DNA of 64,000 bases from assembly GCF_030269365.1 (NCBI RefSeq), contig NZ_BSTF01000020.1, positions 80,821 to 144,820 on the forward strand, read 5' to 3'. Both the position numbers and the translations under genes were made by a program. The notes under the pieces were generated by a model that was not told the origin of the DNA, ran no database searches, and was given only the letters and a program-made list of their open reading frames with translations. Below, piece by piece: positions 44,452-52,902 of the stretch; position 1 is the stretch's first letter; every line of letters begins with the position of its first letter. The DNA comes from Lentzea sp. NBRC 102530 (GTDB lineage Bacteria > Actinomycetota > Actinomycetes > Mycobacteriales > Pseudonocardiaceae).

Positions 44452-44509
44452 GAGCTGCATCCTGCATCACGAGCTGGGGAGGCACACCGGGCCGGACGAC
44501 GTGAACGGC

Positions 44510-44515
44510 TAGTCT
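44510..44515 (+). promoter_or_regulatory. -10 element of a leaderless ffh transcript
   Basis: TAGTCT ends 7 nt before the GTG start of ffh at 44523, the same spacing as in smc. No ribosome binding site lies between. Confidence 0.5.
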
Positions 44516-44522
44516 GGACGAC

Positions 44523-46073
44523 GTGTTCTCCACGCTTTCCGACCGGCTGACCACGGTTCTGCAGGGCCTTCGCGGCAAGGGCAGGCTCAGCGACGCCGAC
44601 ATCGACGCGACCGCCCGCGAGATCAGGGTCGCCCTGCTCGAGGCCGACGTCGCGCTGCCCGTCGTCCGCAACTTCATCGCGAAGGTGAAGGAACGGGCCA
44701 AGGGTTCCGAGGTCCACCAGGCGCTGAACCCGGCGCAGCAGGTCGTGAAGATCGTCAACGAGGAGCTCGTCAACGTCCTCGGCGGCGAAACGCGCCGGCT
44801 GAACCTGGCCAAGAACCCGCCCTCGGTGATCATGCTGGCGGGTCTGCAGGGTGCCGGTAAGACGACGCTCGCGGGCAAGCTGGCCAAGTGGCTCAAGGGC
44901 CAGGGCCACACCCCGCTGCTCGTCGCGGCCGACCTGCAGCGCCCGAACGCCGTCACGCAGCTCCAGGTCGTCGGTGAGCGCGCGGGCGTGCCCGTGTTCG
45001 CCCCCGAGCCCGGCAACGGCGTCGGCAACCCCGTCGAGGTCTCGCGCCTCGGCATCGCGGAGGCCAAGGCCAAGCAGCACGACATCGTCCTCGTCGACAC
45101 GGCCGGCCGGCTCGGTGTCGACGAGGAGATGATGCAGCAGGCCATCGACATCCGGGCCGCGGTGAACCCGGACGAGATCCTGTTCGTGGTCGACGCCATG
45201 GTCGGTCAGGACGCGATCAACACCGCCACGGCGTTCCGCGACGGCGTCGGCTTCACCGGTGTCGTGCTCACGAAGCTCGACGGCGACGCCCGCGGTGGTG
45301 CGGCGCTGTCGGTCCGCGAGGTCACCGGCCAGCCGATCCTCTTCGCGTCCAACGGCGAGAAGCTCGAGGACTTCGACGTCTTCCACCCCGACCGGATGGC
45401 CTCGCGCATCCTCGGCATGGGTGACGTCCTCACGCTCATCGAGCAGGCCGAGCAGCACTTCGACCAGGAGCAGGCCGAGAAGGCCGCCGCGAAGCTGCAC
45501 ACCGGCCAGCTGACGCTGGAGGACTTCCTCGAGCAGATGCTCGCGATCCGCAAGATGGGCCCCATCGCGAACCTGCTCGGCATGCTGCCCGGCGCCGGTC
45601 AGATGAAGGACCAGCTCGGCATGCTGGACGAGAAGCACCTCGACCGCATCCAGGCGATCATCCGCGGCATGACCCCGGCCGAGCGCGACGACCCCAAGAT
45701 CATCAACGGCTCCCGCCGCCTGCGCATCGCGAACGGCTCGGGCGTCAAGGTCAGCGACGTCAACGACCTGGTCACCCGCTTCTTCGAGGCCCGCAAGATG
45801 ATGGCGTCGATGGCCGGCCGGATGGGCTTCGGCGGCGGTGGCGGCAGCAAGTCGCGCAAGGGCAAGAAGGGGAAGAAGGGCAAGGGCGGACGCGGTCCGA
45901 CGCCCCCGAAGATGAAGGGCGGCTTCCCGCCCGGCATGTTCCCCGGCGGCATGCCCGGCATGCCCCCCGGCGGAATGCCGAACATCCCCGGTCTCGGCGG
46001 TGGCATGAACGAGCTCCCGCCCGGCTTCGACCCGTCGAAGTTCAAGTTCGACGGGGACGACAAGAAGAAGTGA
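44523..46073 (+). CDS. ffh: signal recognition particle protein Ffh
   Basis: A 516-aa SRP54 GTPase. N domain 1-90, G domain with G1 GLQGAGKTTLAGKLAKWL, DLQRPNAVTQLQVVGER, DTAGRLGVDEEMM and TKLDGDARGGAALS, then the Met-rich M domain (~330-430) that binds 4.5S RNA and signal peptides. The C-terminal ~90 residues are a Lys-rich patch followed by a Gly/Met/Pro-rich tail (GGMPGMPPGGMPNIPG), longer than in E. coli Ffh and common in actinobacteria. GTG start at 44523, leaderless. Coupled to the next gene. Confidence 0.98.
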   Translation: MFSTLSDRLTTVLQGLRGKGRLSDADIDATAREIRVALLEADVALPVVRNFIAKVKERAKGSEVHQALNPAQQVVKIVNEELVNVLGGETRRLNLAKNPPSVIMLAGLQGAGKTTLAGKLAKWLKGQGHTPLLVAADLQRPNAVTQLQVVGERAGVPVFAPEPGNGVGNPVEVSRLGIAEAKAKQHDIVLVDTAGRLGVDEEMMQQAIDIRAAVNPDEILFVVDAMVGQDAINTATAFRDGVGFTGVVLTKLDGDARGGAALSVREVTGQPILFASNGEKLEDFDVFHPDRMASRILGMGDVLTLIEQAEQHFDQEQAEKAAAKLHTGQLTLEDFLEQMLAIRKMGPIANLLGMLPGAGQMKDQLGMLDEKHLDRIQAIIRGMTPAERDDPKIINGSRRLRIANGSGVKVSDVNDLVTRFFEARKMMASMAGRMGFGGGGGSKSRKGKKGKKGKGGRGPTPPKMKGGFPPGMFPGGMPGMPPGGMPNIPGLGGGMNELPPGFDPSKFKFDGDDKKK

Positions 46074-47131
46074 CCATGCACCTGCGCGGCGTCGTCCTGC
46101 CCGAGGGCGAGCCGCGGGACCTGTGGGTCGTCAACGGCCGCGTCCGCACCCAGCCGGTGCCGAACGCGCAGACCGTCGTGGACGGCGGCTACCTCGTGCC
46201 GGGCCTGGTCGACGCGCACTGCCACGTCGGCCTGGGCCCGCAGGGCGGCGTGGAGCTGCCCGAGGCCGTCGAGCAGGCGATCACCGACCGCGACGCGGGC
46301 ACGTTGCTGATCCGCGACTGCGGCTCCCCGATCGACACCCGCCCGCTGCAGGAACGCCTCGACCTGCCTCGCATCGTCCGCGCGGGCAAGCACATCTCGA
46401 AGCCCAAGCGCTACATCCCGGGCATCAGCGTCGAGGTGGAGACCGACCTGGCGACCGCCGTGGCCGAACAGGCCGCGGACGGCGACGGCTGGGTGAAGCT
46501 CGTCGGCGACTGGATCGACCGCGGCGAGGGCGACCTCGCCCCGCTGTGGACGGACGACGAGCTGGCCCAGGCCATCAAGGTCGCCCACGACGCCGGCGCC
46601 AAGGTCACCGCGCACGTCTTCGGTGAGGACGCGCTGCCCGGCCTGATCAACGCGGGCATCGACTGCATCGAGCACGGCACCGGCCTCACCGACGACACCA
46701 TCGCGCTGATGGCCGCCCGTGGCACCGCCCTGGTGCCCACGCTGATCAACATCGAGACGTTCCCCGGCATCGCCGAGAAGGCCGGCAAGTACCCCAGGTA
46801 CGCGAACCACATGCGTGACCTGCACGCCCGTGTGTCGCGCACGGTGGCGTCCGCTGTCGAGGCCGGGATCCCCGTCTACGCCGGTACCGACGCCGGTGGT
46901 GGCATCCGGCACGGGCGCATCGTCGACGAGATCGTCGCGCTGCGCGGAGTGGGGATGAGCGCGGTCGACGCCATCGGTGCGGCGTCGTGGAACGCCCGGG
47001 AGTGGCTCGGGTTCCCGTCGCTGACCGAGGGCGCGGCGGCGGACATCGTCGTGTACGACGAGGATCCGCGGGAGAACCTCGAGGTCCTCCGCTCGCCGCG
47101 CATGGTCATGCTCAGGGGCCGCATCCACTAG
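46070..47131 (+). CDS. metal-dependent amidohydrolase
   Basis: A 353-aa amidohydrolase-superfamily protein. HxH motif in VPGLVDAHCHVGL, lysine region DGWVKLVGDWIDRGE, histidines in AHVFGEDAL and CIEHGTGLTDD, and the terminal metal aspartate in GTDAGGGIRHG. It most resembles imidazolonepropionase/prolidase-like hydrolases, but the substrate cannot be named. GTG at 46070 overlaps the ffh stop; ATG at 46076 is an alternative start. Its stop and that of the converging AhpD gene share the sequence CTAG. Confidence 0.88.
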   Translation: MTMHLRGVVLPEGEPRDLWVVNGRVRTQPVPNAQTVVDGGYLVPGLVDAHCHVGLGPQGGVELPEAVEQAITDRDAGTLLIRDCGSPIDTRPLQERLDLPRIVRAGKHISKPKRYIPGISVEVETDLATAVAEQAADGDGWVKLVGDWIDRGEGDLAPLWTDDELAQAIKVAHDAGAKVTAHVFGEDALPGLINAGIDCIEHGTGLTDDTIALMAARGTALVPTLINIETFPGIAEKAGKYPRYANHMRDLHARVSRTVASAVEAGIPVYAGTDAGGGIRHGRIVDEIVALRGVGMSAVDAIGAASWNAREWLGFPSLTEGAAADIVVYDEDPRENLEVLRSPRMVMLRGRIH

Positions 47132-47604
47132 TGGTGCTGGGCGAAGGCCCCGACCTCGTAGTTCCCGCCCTTCTGCCGGGTGATCACGTTCAGCCGGTTC
47201 GCGGCGTTGATCAGCCCGATCAGGCAGACCAGGGCGACGGTCTCCTCGTCGTCGAAGTGCTTGCGCACCGCCTCCCAGGTCTCGTCGCTGGTGCCCTGAG
47301 GCGTGAGCAGCGTGCCCTCCTCGGTGAGCGCGAGCGCGGCCCGTTCGGCGTCGGTGAAGACCGTCGTCTCGCGCCACCCGGCCACCAGGTGCAGGCGCAG
47401 CGGGTCCTCGCCGTTCGCGATGGCCTCCTTGACGTGCATGTCGAGGCAGAGGCCGCAGCCGTTGATCTGGCTGGCGCGCAGGCTGACCAGTTCGATCACG
47501 CTCTTCGGCAGCGTCGACTCGTGCAGCACGCCGTTGAGTCCCGCGAAGCGCTTCGCGAGCTTGGCGCCGGTCTGGGTGGCGAAGATGTTGATGCGCGGTT
47601 CCAT
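47128..47604 (-). CDS. AhpD-like carboxymuconolactone decarboxylase family protein
   Basis: A 158-aa alkylhydroperoxidase-like protein. The redox motif CGLCLDMH (CxxCxxxH) within INGCGLCLDMHVKEA is complete, preceded by ELVSLRASQ. Helical core to the end. ATG at 47604 with GGGAGGAA six bases upstream; an in-frame start at 47637 is unlikely. It diverges from an ECF41-type sigma gene. Such sigma factors usually control exactly one neighbour of this COE class, and an ECF41-like promoter motif is present upstream (47640-47666), so it is the probable target gene. Confidence 0.9.
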   Translation of the reverse strand: MEPRINIFATQTGAKLAKRFAGLNGVLHESTLPKSVIELVSLRASQINGCGLCLDMHVKEAIANGEDPLRLHLVAGWRETTVFTDAERAALALTEEGTLLTPQGTSDETWEAVRKHFDDEETVALVCLIGLINAANRLNVITRQKGGNYEVGAFAQHH

Positions 47605-47639
47605 TCGGGGTTCCTCCCTCGTTGGCGTTGCGACCACGA

Positions 47640-47666
47640 GATGCCGGAGCCCCGAATCCTGTGACT
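47640..47666 (-). promoter_or_regulatory. ECF41-type promoter for the AhpD gene
   Basis: On the minus strand: AGTCACA (47666-47660), 16 bp, CATC (47643-47640). The ECF41 consensus known to me is TGTCACA-N16-CGTC, so 9 of 11 positions match with exact spacing. It leaves a ~28-nt leader with a ribosome site. Confidence 0.6.
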
Positions 47667-47680
47667 GTGATCCGGGCCAC

Positions 47681-47707
47681 TGTCACAAACGCGCGCGTAG
47701 TGGTGTC
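47681..47707 (+). promoter_or_regulatory. ECF41-type autoregulated promoter for the sigma gene
   Basis: TGTCACA (47681-47687), 16 bp, TGTC (47704-47707): 10 of 11 positions of TGTCACA-N16-CGTC. Transcription would begin almost at the ATG at 47716, so the message is near-leaderless. Confidence 0.65.
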
Positions 47708-47715
47708 TTGTGGCC

Positions 47716-48597
47716 ATGGATGTCGCCACCGACGCGTTCGTCAGCCACCGCAACCTGCTCTTCACGATCGCCTACGAGATGCTCGGCTCGGCCGCGGACG
47801 CCGAGGACGTGCTGCAGGAGACGTGGCTGCGCTGGTCCGGCGTCGAGCACGCGGACGTGGAGAACCACCGCGCGTACCTGGTGCGGATCGTGACGCGGCA
47901 GGCGCTCGGACGGCTGCGCACGCTCGGCCGGCGCAAGGAGTCCTACGTCGGGTCGTGGCTGCCGGAGCCGTTGCTGACCACGCCGGACGTCGCCGAGGAC
48001 GTCGAACTCGCGGACAGCGTGTCGATGGCGATGATGCTGGTCCTGGAGACGCTCACGCCGACCGAGCGCGCGGTGTTCGTGCTGCGCGAGGTGTTCGGGC
48101 TGGAGTACGACGAGATCGCGTCCGCGGTGGACAAGAACGCCGCCGCCGTCCGCCAGATCGCTCACCGAGCACGCTCGCACGTGGCCGCCCGCCGTCCGCG
48201 CGAGGTCGTGACGCAACAGCAGTCGCGCGAGGCGATGGCCGCGTTCCAGCGCGCCACCGAAACGGGTGATCTCCAGGCGTTGCTGGACCTGCTGGCGCCC
48301 GACGTCGTGCTGCTCGGCGACGGCGGCGGCGTGAAGCAGGCGGTGCCGCGGCCGATCGTCGGTGCCTCGAAGGTGGCCCGGCTGCTGGTCGGCGGACTGC
48401 TCAAGTTCAGCGGCTGGACGATGGAACCCGCGCAGGTCAACGGCTACCCGGCGCTGGTCGTCCGGTTCGGCGGCGAACTCGACACGGTGGTCGCCATGCG
48501 GATGGAGGACGGCCTGATCAGCGGCCTGTACGCGGTGCGCAACCCGGCCAAGCTCACGCACATGGCGGAGGAGACGGCGCTGCGCCGAGGGGTTTAG
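47716..48597 (+). CDS. ECF41-family sigma factor with SnoaL-like C-terminal domain (SigJ-like)
   Basis: A 293-aa sigma factor. Region 2 (LLFTIAYEMLGSAADAEDVLQETWLRW) and region 4 (LTPTERAVFVLREVFGLEYDEIASAV, AVRQIAHRARSHV) are followed by a ~110-aa NTF2/SnoaL-like domain (FQRATETGDLQALLDLLAPDVVLLGDGGG...YPALVVRFGG...VRNPAKL). In ECF41 proteins this fused domain replaces an anti-sigma factor and tunes activity. ATG at 47716 chosen over GTG 47710 because of the promoter position. Divergent from the AhpD-like gene. Confidence 0.92.
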   Translation: MDVATDAFVSHRNLLFTIAYEMLGSAADAEDVLQETWLRWSGVEHADVENHRAYLVRIVTRQALGRLRTLGRRKESYVGSWLPEPLLTTPDVAEDVELADSVSMAMMLVLETLTPTERAVFVLREVFGLEYDEIASAVDKNAAAVRQIAHRARSHVAARRPREVVTQQQSREAMAAFQRATETGDLQALLDLLAPDVVLLGDGGGVKQAVPRPIVGASKVARLLVGGLLKFSGWTMEPAQVNGYPALVVRFGGELDTVVAMRMEDGLISGLYAVRNPAKLTHMAEETALRRGV

Positions 48598-48617
48598 CAG
48601 CAGCGTCCGCACGCCGA

Positions 48618-48685
48618 TCCAACCACCAGGAACCAGGACATCCGGTGGAGACTCGATCTGACCATTTATTGACCAGGTGGTTGGA
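48618..48685. repeat. 10-bp inverted repeat with 48-bp spacer
   Basis: TCCAACCACC (48618-48627) and GGTGGTTGGA (48676-48685) are perfect complements, in the gap between the sigma gene and the CPBP gene. The inner part holds CCAGGAACCAGG and GACCATTTATTGACC. Could be a long-range terminator or a paired operator. Confidence 0.4.
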
Positions 48686-48795
48686 CCGGAATCCGCCCGT
48701 GCCGCACAGTAACCTCGGATCTGGGGCCGGCGGCGTCGAGCGCGAGGTGGCTGATCATGAGAGTGCTGTTGCTCCGCCGGCGGACGTGGCGTGAC

Positions 48796-48801
48796 TAAAT
48801 T
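48796..48801 (+). promoter_or_regulatory. -10 element of a leaderless CPBP-protease transcript
   Basis: TAAATT ends 7 nt before GTG 48809, matching the smc and ffh layouts; no ribosome site precedes the start. Confidence 0.45.
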
Positions 48802-48808
48802 GCAGAGT

Positions 48809-49585
48809 GTGAGTGAGCCGGAAGCCGTGAAGCCGAGGAACGGTTTCATCGAGACGTTGCGGGACATCCGCCGCAACCCGGAGCCCGAGCGGGTGGGCCA
48901 GCGCTGGGGGTTCGGAGCGTTCCTGCTGGTCGAGGCCGTCTTCATCCTGAGCGCCGTGTTCATCACGGCGGTGGGCTCGAGTTTCGGCGCGACGCTCGAG
49001 TCGTCGCCGACGCTGGTGCTGGTCGGCTCGCTGGTGCCGATCATGCTCGCGGCCGGGCTCGCCATCGTGATCACGTACGTGCGCGGCAACGGCCCGGTGA
49101 TCGACCTGCGGCTCAGCCTGACCAAGGCGGACGTGGTCTTCGGCCTCAAGATCGGTGTCATCGGCCTGGTCTTCACCTACTTCGCCGCGTGGCTGTGGGG
49201 GACGATCGTCGGCAAGGACAACGCCACGAGCGCCATCGGCGAGCTCTTCAACCAGGCGAACCTCCCGCTGGCCGCGGCCATCACGATGTTCGTCTACATG
49301 AGCTTCATCGGGCCGATCTGCGAGGAGATCATCTTCCGCGGTCTGCTCTGGGGCGCGGTCGAACGCCAGGGCTGGAGCCGGTGGGCGGCGTTCGTGCTGA
49401 CCACGGTGATCTTCGCGGTCAGCCACCTCGAACCGCAGCGCACCTGGCTGCTGCTGGTCATCGCCATCCCGATCGGCGTGGCCCGGCTGATCACCCGCAG
49501 CCTCGGGGCGAGCATCGTGGCGCACGTGCTGAACAACTTCCTGCCCGGCCTGTCCCTGCTGCTGCTCTCGGTCGGTGTCCTCTGA
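48809..49585 (+). CDS. CPBP-family intramembrane metalloprotease
   Basis: A 258-aa protein with about eight membrane helices. The three CPBP motifs are intact: EEIIFRG (EExxxR), FAVSHLE (FxxxH) and HVLNN (HxxxN). GTG at 48809 is preferred because of the -10 box; GTG 48791 is in frame and would add six residues. These proteases cut membrane or prenylated substrates; some act in bacteriocin self-immunity. Coupled by TGATG to pxpA, with no evident functional link. Confidence 0.9.
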   Translation: MSEPEAVKPRNGFIETLRDIRRNPEPERVGQRWGFGAFLLVEAVFILSAVFITAVGSSFGATLESSPTLVLVGSLVPIMLAAGLAIVITYVRGNGPVIDLRLSLTKADVVFGLKIGVIGLVFTYFAAWLWGTIVGKDNATSAIGELFNQANLPLAAAITMFVYMSFIGPICEEIIFRGLLWGAVERQGWSRWAAFVLTTVIFAVSHLEPQRTWLLLVIAIPIGVARLITRSLGASIVAHVLNNFLPGLSLLLLSVGVL

Positions 49586-50316
49586 TGGACCTGAACAGCG
49601 ATCTCGGCGAGGGCTTCGGCATCTGGCAGCTCGGCGACGACACCGCGTTGCTGGGCGTCATCAGCAGCGCGAACGTCGCGTGCGGGTTCCACGCCGGCGA
49701 TCCGTCCACGATGCGTCGTGTGTGTGAGGAGGCCGCACGCAACGGTGTCCGCATCGGTGCGCAGGTCTCGTACCGCGACCTCGCCGGGTTCGGCCGCCGG
49801 TTCATCGACGCGGACCCCGTGGAACTGGCCGACGAGGTGCTCTATCAGATCGGCGCGCTCGATGCGTGCGCACGAGCAGCAGGTACCGAGGTCGTGTACG
49901 TGAAGCCGCACGGCGCGCTTTACAACGCCACGGTGCATCACGTTGCGCAAGCCCAGGCCGTCGTGAACGGCGTGCGGGCGTTCAAGGACCTGCCGATCCT
50001 CGGCCTGCCCGGCTCCCAGTTGCTGGAGAAGGCCGAGGCGGCGGGCCTGCGCGGCGTCCAGGAGGCGTTCGCGGACCGCGGCTACACGCCCGAGGGCACG
50101 CTGGTGCCACGCAGCCGGCCCGGTGCGTTGCTCACCGACAGCGCCGCCGTCGTCGAACGCGCCCGCCGGCTGCTCGACGGTGAGATCGTCGCGGTCGACG
50201 GCACGGTGCTCAAGACGCAAGCCGAGTCGTTGTGCGTGCACGGCGACACGCCAGGAGCCGTCGCACACGCGCGTGCGGTGCGGGAAGCGCTCGGGGACGT
50301 CACGCCGTTCGCGTAG
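49585..50316 (+). CDS. pxpA: 5-oxoprolinase subunit A (LamB/YcsF family)
   Basis: A 243-aa subunit of the ATP-dependent 5-oxoprolinase PxpABC, which opens pyroglutamate to glutamate. Start MDLNSDLGEGFGIWQLGDD, then ISSANVACGFHAGDPSTM, IGAQVSYRDLAGFGRR, EVVYVKPHGALYN, FADRGYTPEGTLVPRS and CVHGDTPGAV are all family blocks. The B and C subunit genes are not adjacent; they must lie elsewhere. Confidence 0.94.
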   Translation: MDLNSDLGEGFGIWQLGDDTALLGVISSANVACGFHAGDPSTMRRVCEEAARNGVRIGAQVSYRDLAGFGRRFIDADPVELADEVLYQIGALDACARAAGTEVVYVKPHGALYNATVHHVAQAQAVVNGVRAFKDLPILGLPGSQLLEKAEAAGLRGVQEAFADRGYTPEGTLVPRSRPGALLTDSAAVVERARRLLDGEIVAVDGTVLKTQAESLCVHGDTPGAVAHARAVREALGDVTPFA

Positions 50317-50441
50317 GACCCGATTCGGATCCACCGGTCCCCATCTGGCACAATTGCCCGCTGTCCGTCGTGGTCGGCCCCTCTGCCCGGGCCACGGCCG
50401 TGCGAACCATCAACACAGAGCTCTCGAGGAGTACCAGGCCA

Positions 50442-50882
50442 ATGGCCGTCAAGATCAAGCTTCAGCGTCTCGGCAAGATCCGCCAGCCGTACTACCGCAT
50501 CGTGGTCGCCGACGCGCGCACCCGTCGCGACGGCAAGGCCATCGAGACGATCGGCAAGTACCACCCCAAGGAAGAGCCGTCGTTCATCGCGGTCGACTCC
50601 GAGCGCGCGCAGTACTGGCTGGGTGTCGGCGCGCAGCCGACCGAGTCCGTCCAGCGCCTGCTGGAGATCACCGGTGACTGGCAGAAGTTCAAGGGCCTGC
50701 CGGGCGCCGAGGGCACCCTGCGCGTCAAGGAGCCGAAGACCTCCAAGGCCGACCTGTTCGCCGCCGCGCTCGCCGCCGCGAACGAGGAGCCGATGACCGA
50801 GGCCACCACGCCGAAGGCGAAGAAGGCCAAGAAGGCCGACGACGCGCCCAAGGCTGACGAGGCGTCCAAGGACGAGGCGTGA
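50442..50882 (+). CDS. rpsP: 30S ribosomal protein S16
   Basis: A 146-aa S16. The conserved part is MAVKIKLQRLGKIRQPYYRIVV to about residue 95. The C-terminal ~45 residues are an Ala/Lys/Asp-rich tail (PKAKKAKKADDAPKADE) usual in actinobacteria. ATG at 50442 with CGAGGAG 10-12 nt upstream. Heads the rpsP-khpA-rimM-trmD operon. Confidence 0.98.
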   Translation: MAVKIKLQRLGKIRQPYYRIVVADARTRRDGKAIETIGKYHPKEEPSFIAVDSERAQYWLGVGAQPTESVQRLLEITGDWQKFKGLPGAEGTLRVKEPKTSKADLFAAALAAANEEPMTEATTPKAKKAKKADDAPKADEASKDEA

Positions 50883-51118
50883 GTTTGTTGGCTGACGCCC
50901 TCGAACACCTCGTTCGCGGCATCGTCGACCACCCGGACGACGTCCGGGTGAACCTCGTCACGACCCGCCGCGGCCGCACCCTCGAGGTCCACGTCCACCC
51001 GGACGACCTCGGCAAGGTGATCGGCCGTGGTGGTCGCACCGCGACGGCCCTGCGCACCGTGATGGCCGGCATCGGCGGTCGTGGCGTGCGGGTCGACGTC
51101 GTCGACACCGACCGCTGA
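50879..51118 (+). CDS. khpA: KH-domain RNA-binding protein KhpA
   Basis: A 79-aa single KH domain with the GxxG loop in VIGRGGRTATALRTVM. Start GTG overlaps the rpsP stop (GTGA). Always found between rpsP and rimM in Gram-positives; KhpA works with KhpB in RNA binding and cell elongation. Confidence 0.95.
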   Translation: MSLLADALEHLVRGIVDHPDDVRVNLVTTRRGRTLEVHVHPDDLGKVIGRGGRTATALRTVMAGIGGRGVRVDVVDTDR

Positions 51119-51136
51119 AAAAGAGTTTCCAGGGCA

Positions 51137-51652
51137 ATGGACGTAGTTGTCGGCCGTGTGGCCAAGGCGCACGGGATCACCGGCGAACTCGCCGTTGACG
51201 TGCGCACTGACTCTCCCGAACTGCGTTTCGCGGTCGGGAAGACGATGCAAGCCAAGCTGCGTGACGGCACGTCCCGAAGCCTCACCGTGTCAGCCGCCCG
51301 GCCTCATGCCGGGCGGCTGCTCGTGCGTTTCGAGGAAGTCGTCACGCGTGACGTCGCCGAGGCGTTGCGCGGCACGTTGTTGCTGGGCAGCACCGACGAC
51401 CTGCCGCCGACCGGCGACCCCGACGAGTTCTACGACCACGAGCTCGAAGGGCTCGCGGCCGAACTCGTCGACGGCACGCGGATCGGCACGGTCAAGGAGA
51501 TCCTGCACGGGCCGGGCGGTGAGCTGCTCGTGGTCATCCGTGACAAGGGCGAGGCGCTGATCCCGTTCGTGCGTGAGATCGTGCCCACGGTGGACGTGCG
51601 CGGCGGCCGTGTCGTGATCGATCCGCCAGAGGGTCTGCTCGATGCAGATTGA
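51137..51652 (+). CDS. rimM: 16S rRNA processing protein RimM
   Basis: A 171-aa two-domain protein for 30S maturation. N-terminal VGRVAKAHGITGELAVDVRTD, and PRC-barrel part from DPDEFYDHELEGLAAEL to EALIPFVREIVPTVDVRGGRVVIDPPEGLLDAD. ATG at 51137 with TCCAGGG upstream. Overlaps trmD by 11 bp. Confidence 0.97.
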   Translation: MDVVVGRVAKAHGITGELAVDVRTDSPELRFAVGKTMQAKLRDGTSRSLTVSAARPHAGRLLVRFEEVVTRDVAEALRGTLLLGSTDDLPPTGDPDEFYDHELEGLAAELVDGTRIGTVKEILHGPGGELLVVIRDKGEALIPFVREIVPTVDVRGGRVVIDPPEGLLDAD

Positions 51653-52388
51653 CGTCGTCACGATCTTCCCCGAGTACCTCGCGCCGTTGCGCGCGGCGTT
51701 GCTGGGGAAGGCGATCGACCGCGGGCTGATCAGCGTCGGCGTGCACGACCTGCGCGACTGGACCGAGGACGTGCACAAGGCTGTCGACGACAGCCCGTAC
51801 GGCGGCGGTCCCGGCATGGTCATGAAGGCCGACATCTGGGGCCCTGCCCTGGATGACGTGTGCACGGACGAGACGCGTCTCATCGTGCCGACGCCGGCCG
51901 GACGTCCGTTCACGCAGGCGTTGGCGCACGAGTACGCGGACGAGTCACACCTCGTCTTCGCGTGTGGTCGCTACGAAGGTATCGACCAGCGTGTGGTGGA
52001 TGACGCTCGTCGGCGCGTGCGCGTTGACGAGGTGTCCATCGGCGACTACGTGCTCGTCGGCGGTGAGGTGGCGGTGCTCGCGATCGTGGAAGCGGTCGCA
52101 CGGCTGCTGCCCGGCGTCCTCGGGAACCCGAAGTCGCACGCCGAGGACTCGTTCCAGGACGGGCTGCTCGAAGGGCCGAGCTACACGCGGCCGTTGGTGT
52201 GGCGCGACCTGGAGGTGCCGGACGTGCTGCGCTCCGGCAACCACAAGAAGATCGACCGCTGGCGGCGTGACCAGTCCCTCGTCCGGACCTTCGAACGGCG
52301 TCCTGACCTGCTGGAATCGCTGCCCGCGGATGCTTTCGACAAGCACGACCGCGCCCTGCTCACGCGCCTGCGCGAGGGTGGGGAGTAA
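51642..52388 (+). CDS. trmD: tRNA (guanine-N1-)-methyltransferase TrmD
   Basis: A 248-aa SPOUT-class enzyme making m1G37 in tRNA. MQIDVVTIFPEYLAPLR start, DDSPYGGGPGMVMKAD, the trefoil-knot blocks FACGRYEGIDQRVVDD and SIGDYVLVGGEVAVLAIVEAVARLLPGVLGN. Overlapping start within rimM indicates coupling. Confidence 0.98.
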   Translation: MQIDVVTIFPEYLAPLRAALLGKAIDRGLISVGVHDLRDWTEDVHKAVDDSPYGGGPGMVMKADIWGPALDDVCTDETRLIVPTPAGRPFTQALAHEYADESHLVFACGRYEGIDQRVVDDARRRVRVDEVSIGDYVLVGGEVAVLAIVEAVARLLPGVLGNPKSHAEDSFQDGLLEGPSYTRPLVWRDLEVPDVLRSGNHKKIDRWRRDQSLVRTFERRPDLLESLPADAFDKHDRALLTRLREGGE

Positions 52389-52450
52389 CCCGATTTCATT
52401 CCGGAAGGCCTGGTCTGGCACACTGGACCAGTTGCCGCAGCCGGTGTGAC

Positions 52451-52474
52451 GTCGGCGTGCGCACACAAGCCGAC
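52451..52474 (+). promoter_or_regulatory. hairpin in the rplS leader
   Basis: Perfect 6-bp stem GTCGGC/GCCGAC with a 12-nt loop, between the presumed rplS promoter (TCTGGCACACTGG near 52420) and the ATG at 52540. It could end trmD transcription or be a leader structure for L19 control; not distinguishable from sequence alone. Confidence 0.4.
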
Positions 52475-52539
52475 CCCCATCATGTCGTGCACAGTCATGG
52501 AACATGCTCTGGGGAGTTCAAGACACGTGAGGAACACCG

Positions 52540-52899
52540 ATGAACATCCTGGACGCACTCGACGCCCAGTCGCTGCGCTCTGACATCCCGGCGTTCCGCG
52601 CCGGTGACACGCTGAAGGTCCACGTCCGCGTCATCGAGGGCTCGCGCGAGCGCGTCCAGGTGTTCCAGGGCGTCGTGATCCGTCGCCAGGGCGGCGGCAT
52701 CCGCGAGACCTTCACCGTCCGCAAGGTCTCGTTCGGCGTCGGCGTCGAGCGCACCTTCCCGGTGCACTCCCCGAACATCGCCGAGGTCGAGGTCGTCACC
52801 CGCGGTGACGTGCGTCGCGCCAAGCTGTACTACCTCCGCGACCTGCGCGGCAAGGCCGCCAAGATCAAGGAGAAGCGCGAGGCCAAGCCGGTCTCCTGA
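52540..52899 (+). CDS. rplS: 50S ribosomal protein L19
   Basis: A 119-aa L19: DIPAFRAGDTLKVHVRVIEGSRERVQVFQGVVI and GVGVERTFPVHSPNIAEVEVVTRGDVRRAKLYYLRD are standard. ATG at 52540 with GAGGAA upstream. Followed three bases later by lepB. Confidence 0.98.
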   Translation: MNILDALDAQSLRSDIPAFRAGDTLKVHVRVIEGSRERVQVFQGVVIRRQGGGIRETFTVRKVSFGVGVERTFPVHSPNIAEVEVVTRGDVRRAKLYYLRDLRGKAAKIKEKREAKPVS

Positions 52900-52902
52900 T
52901 CG

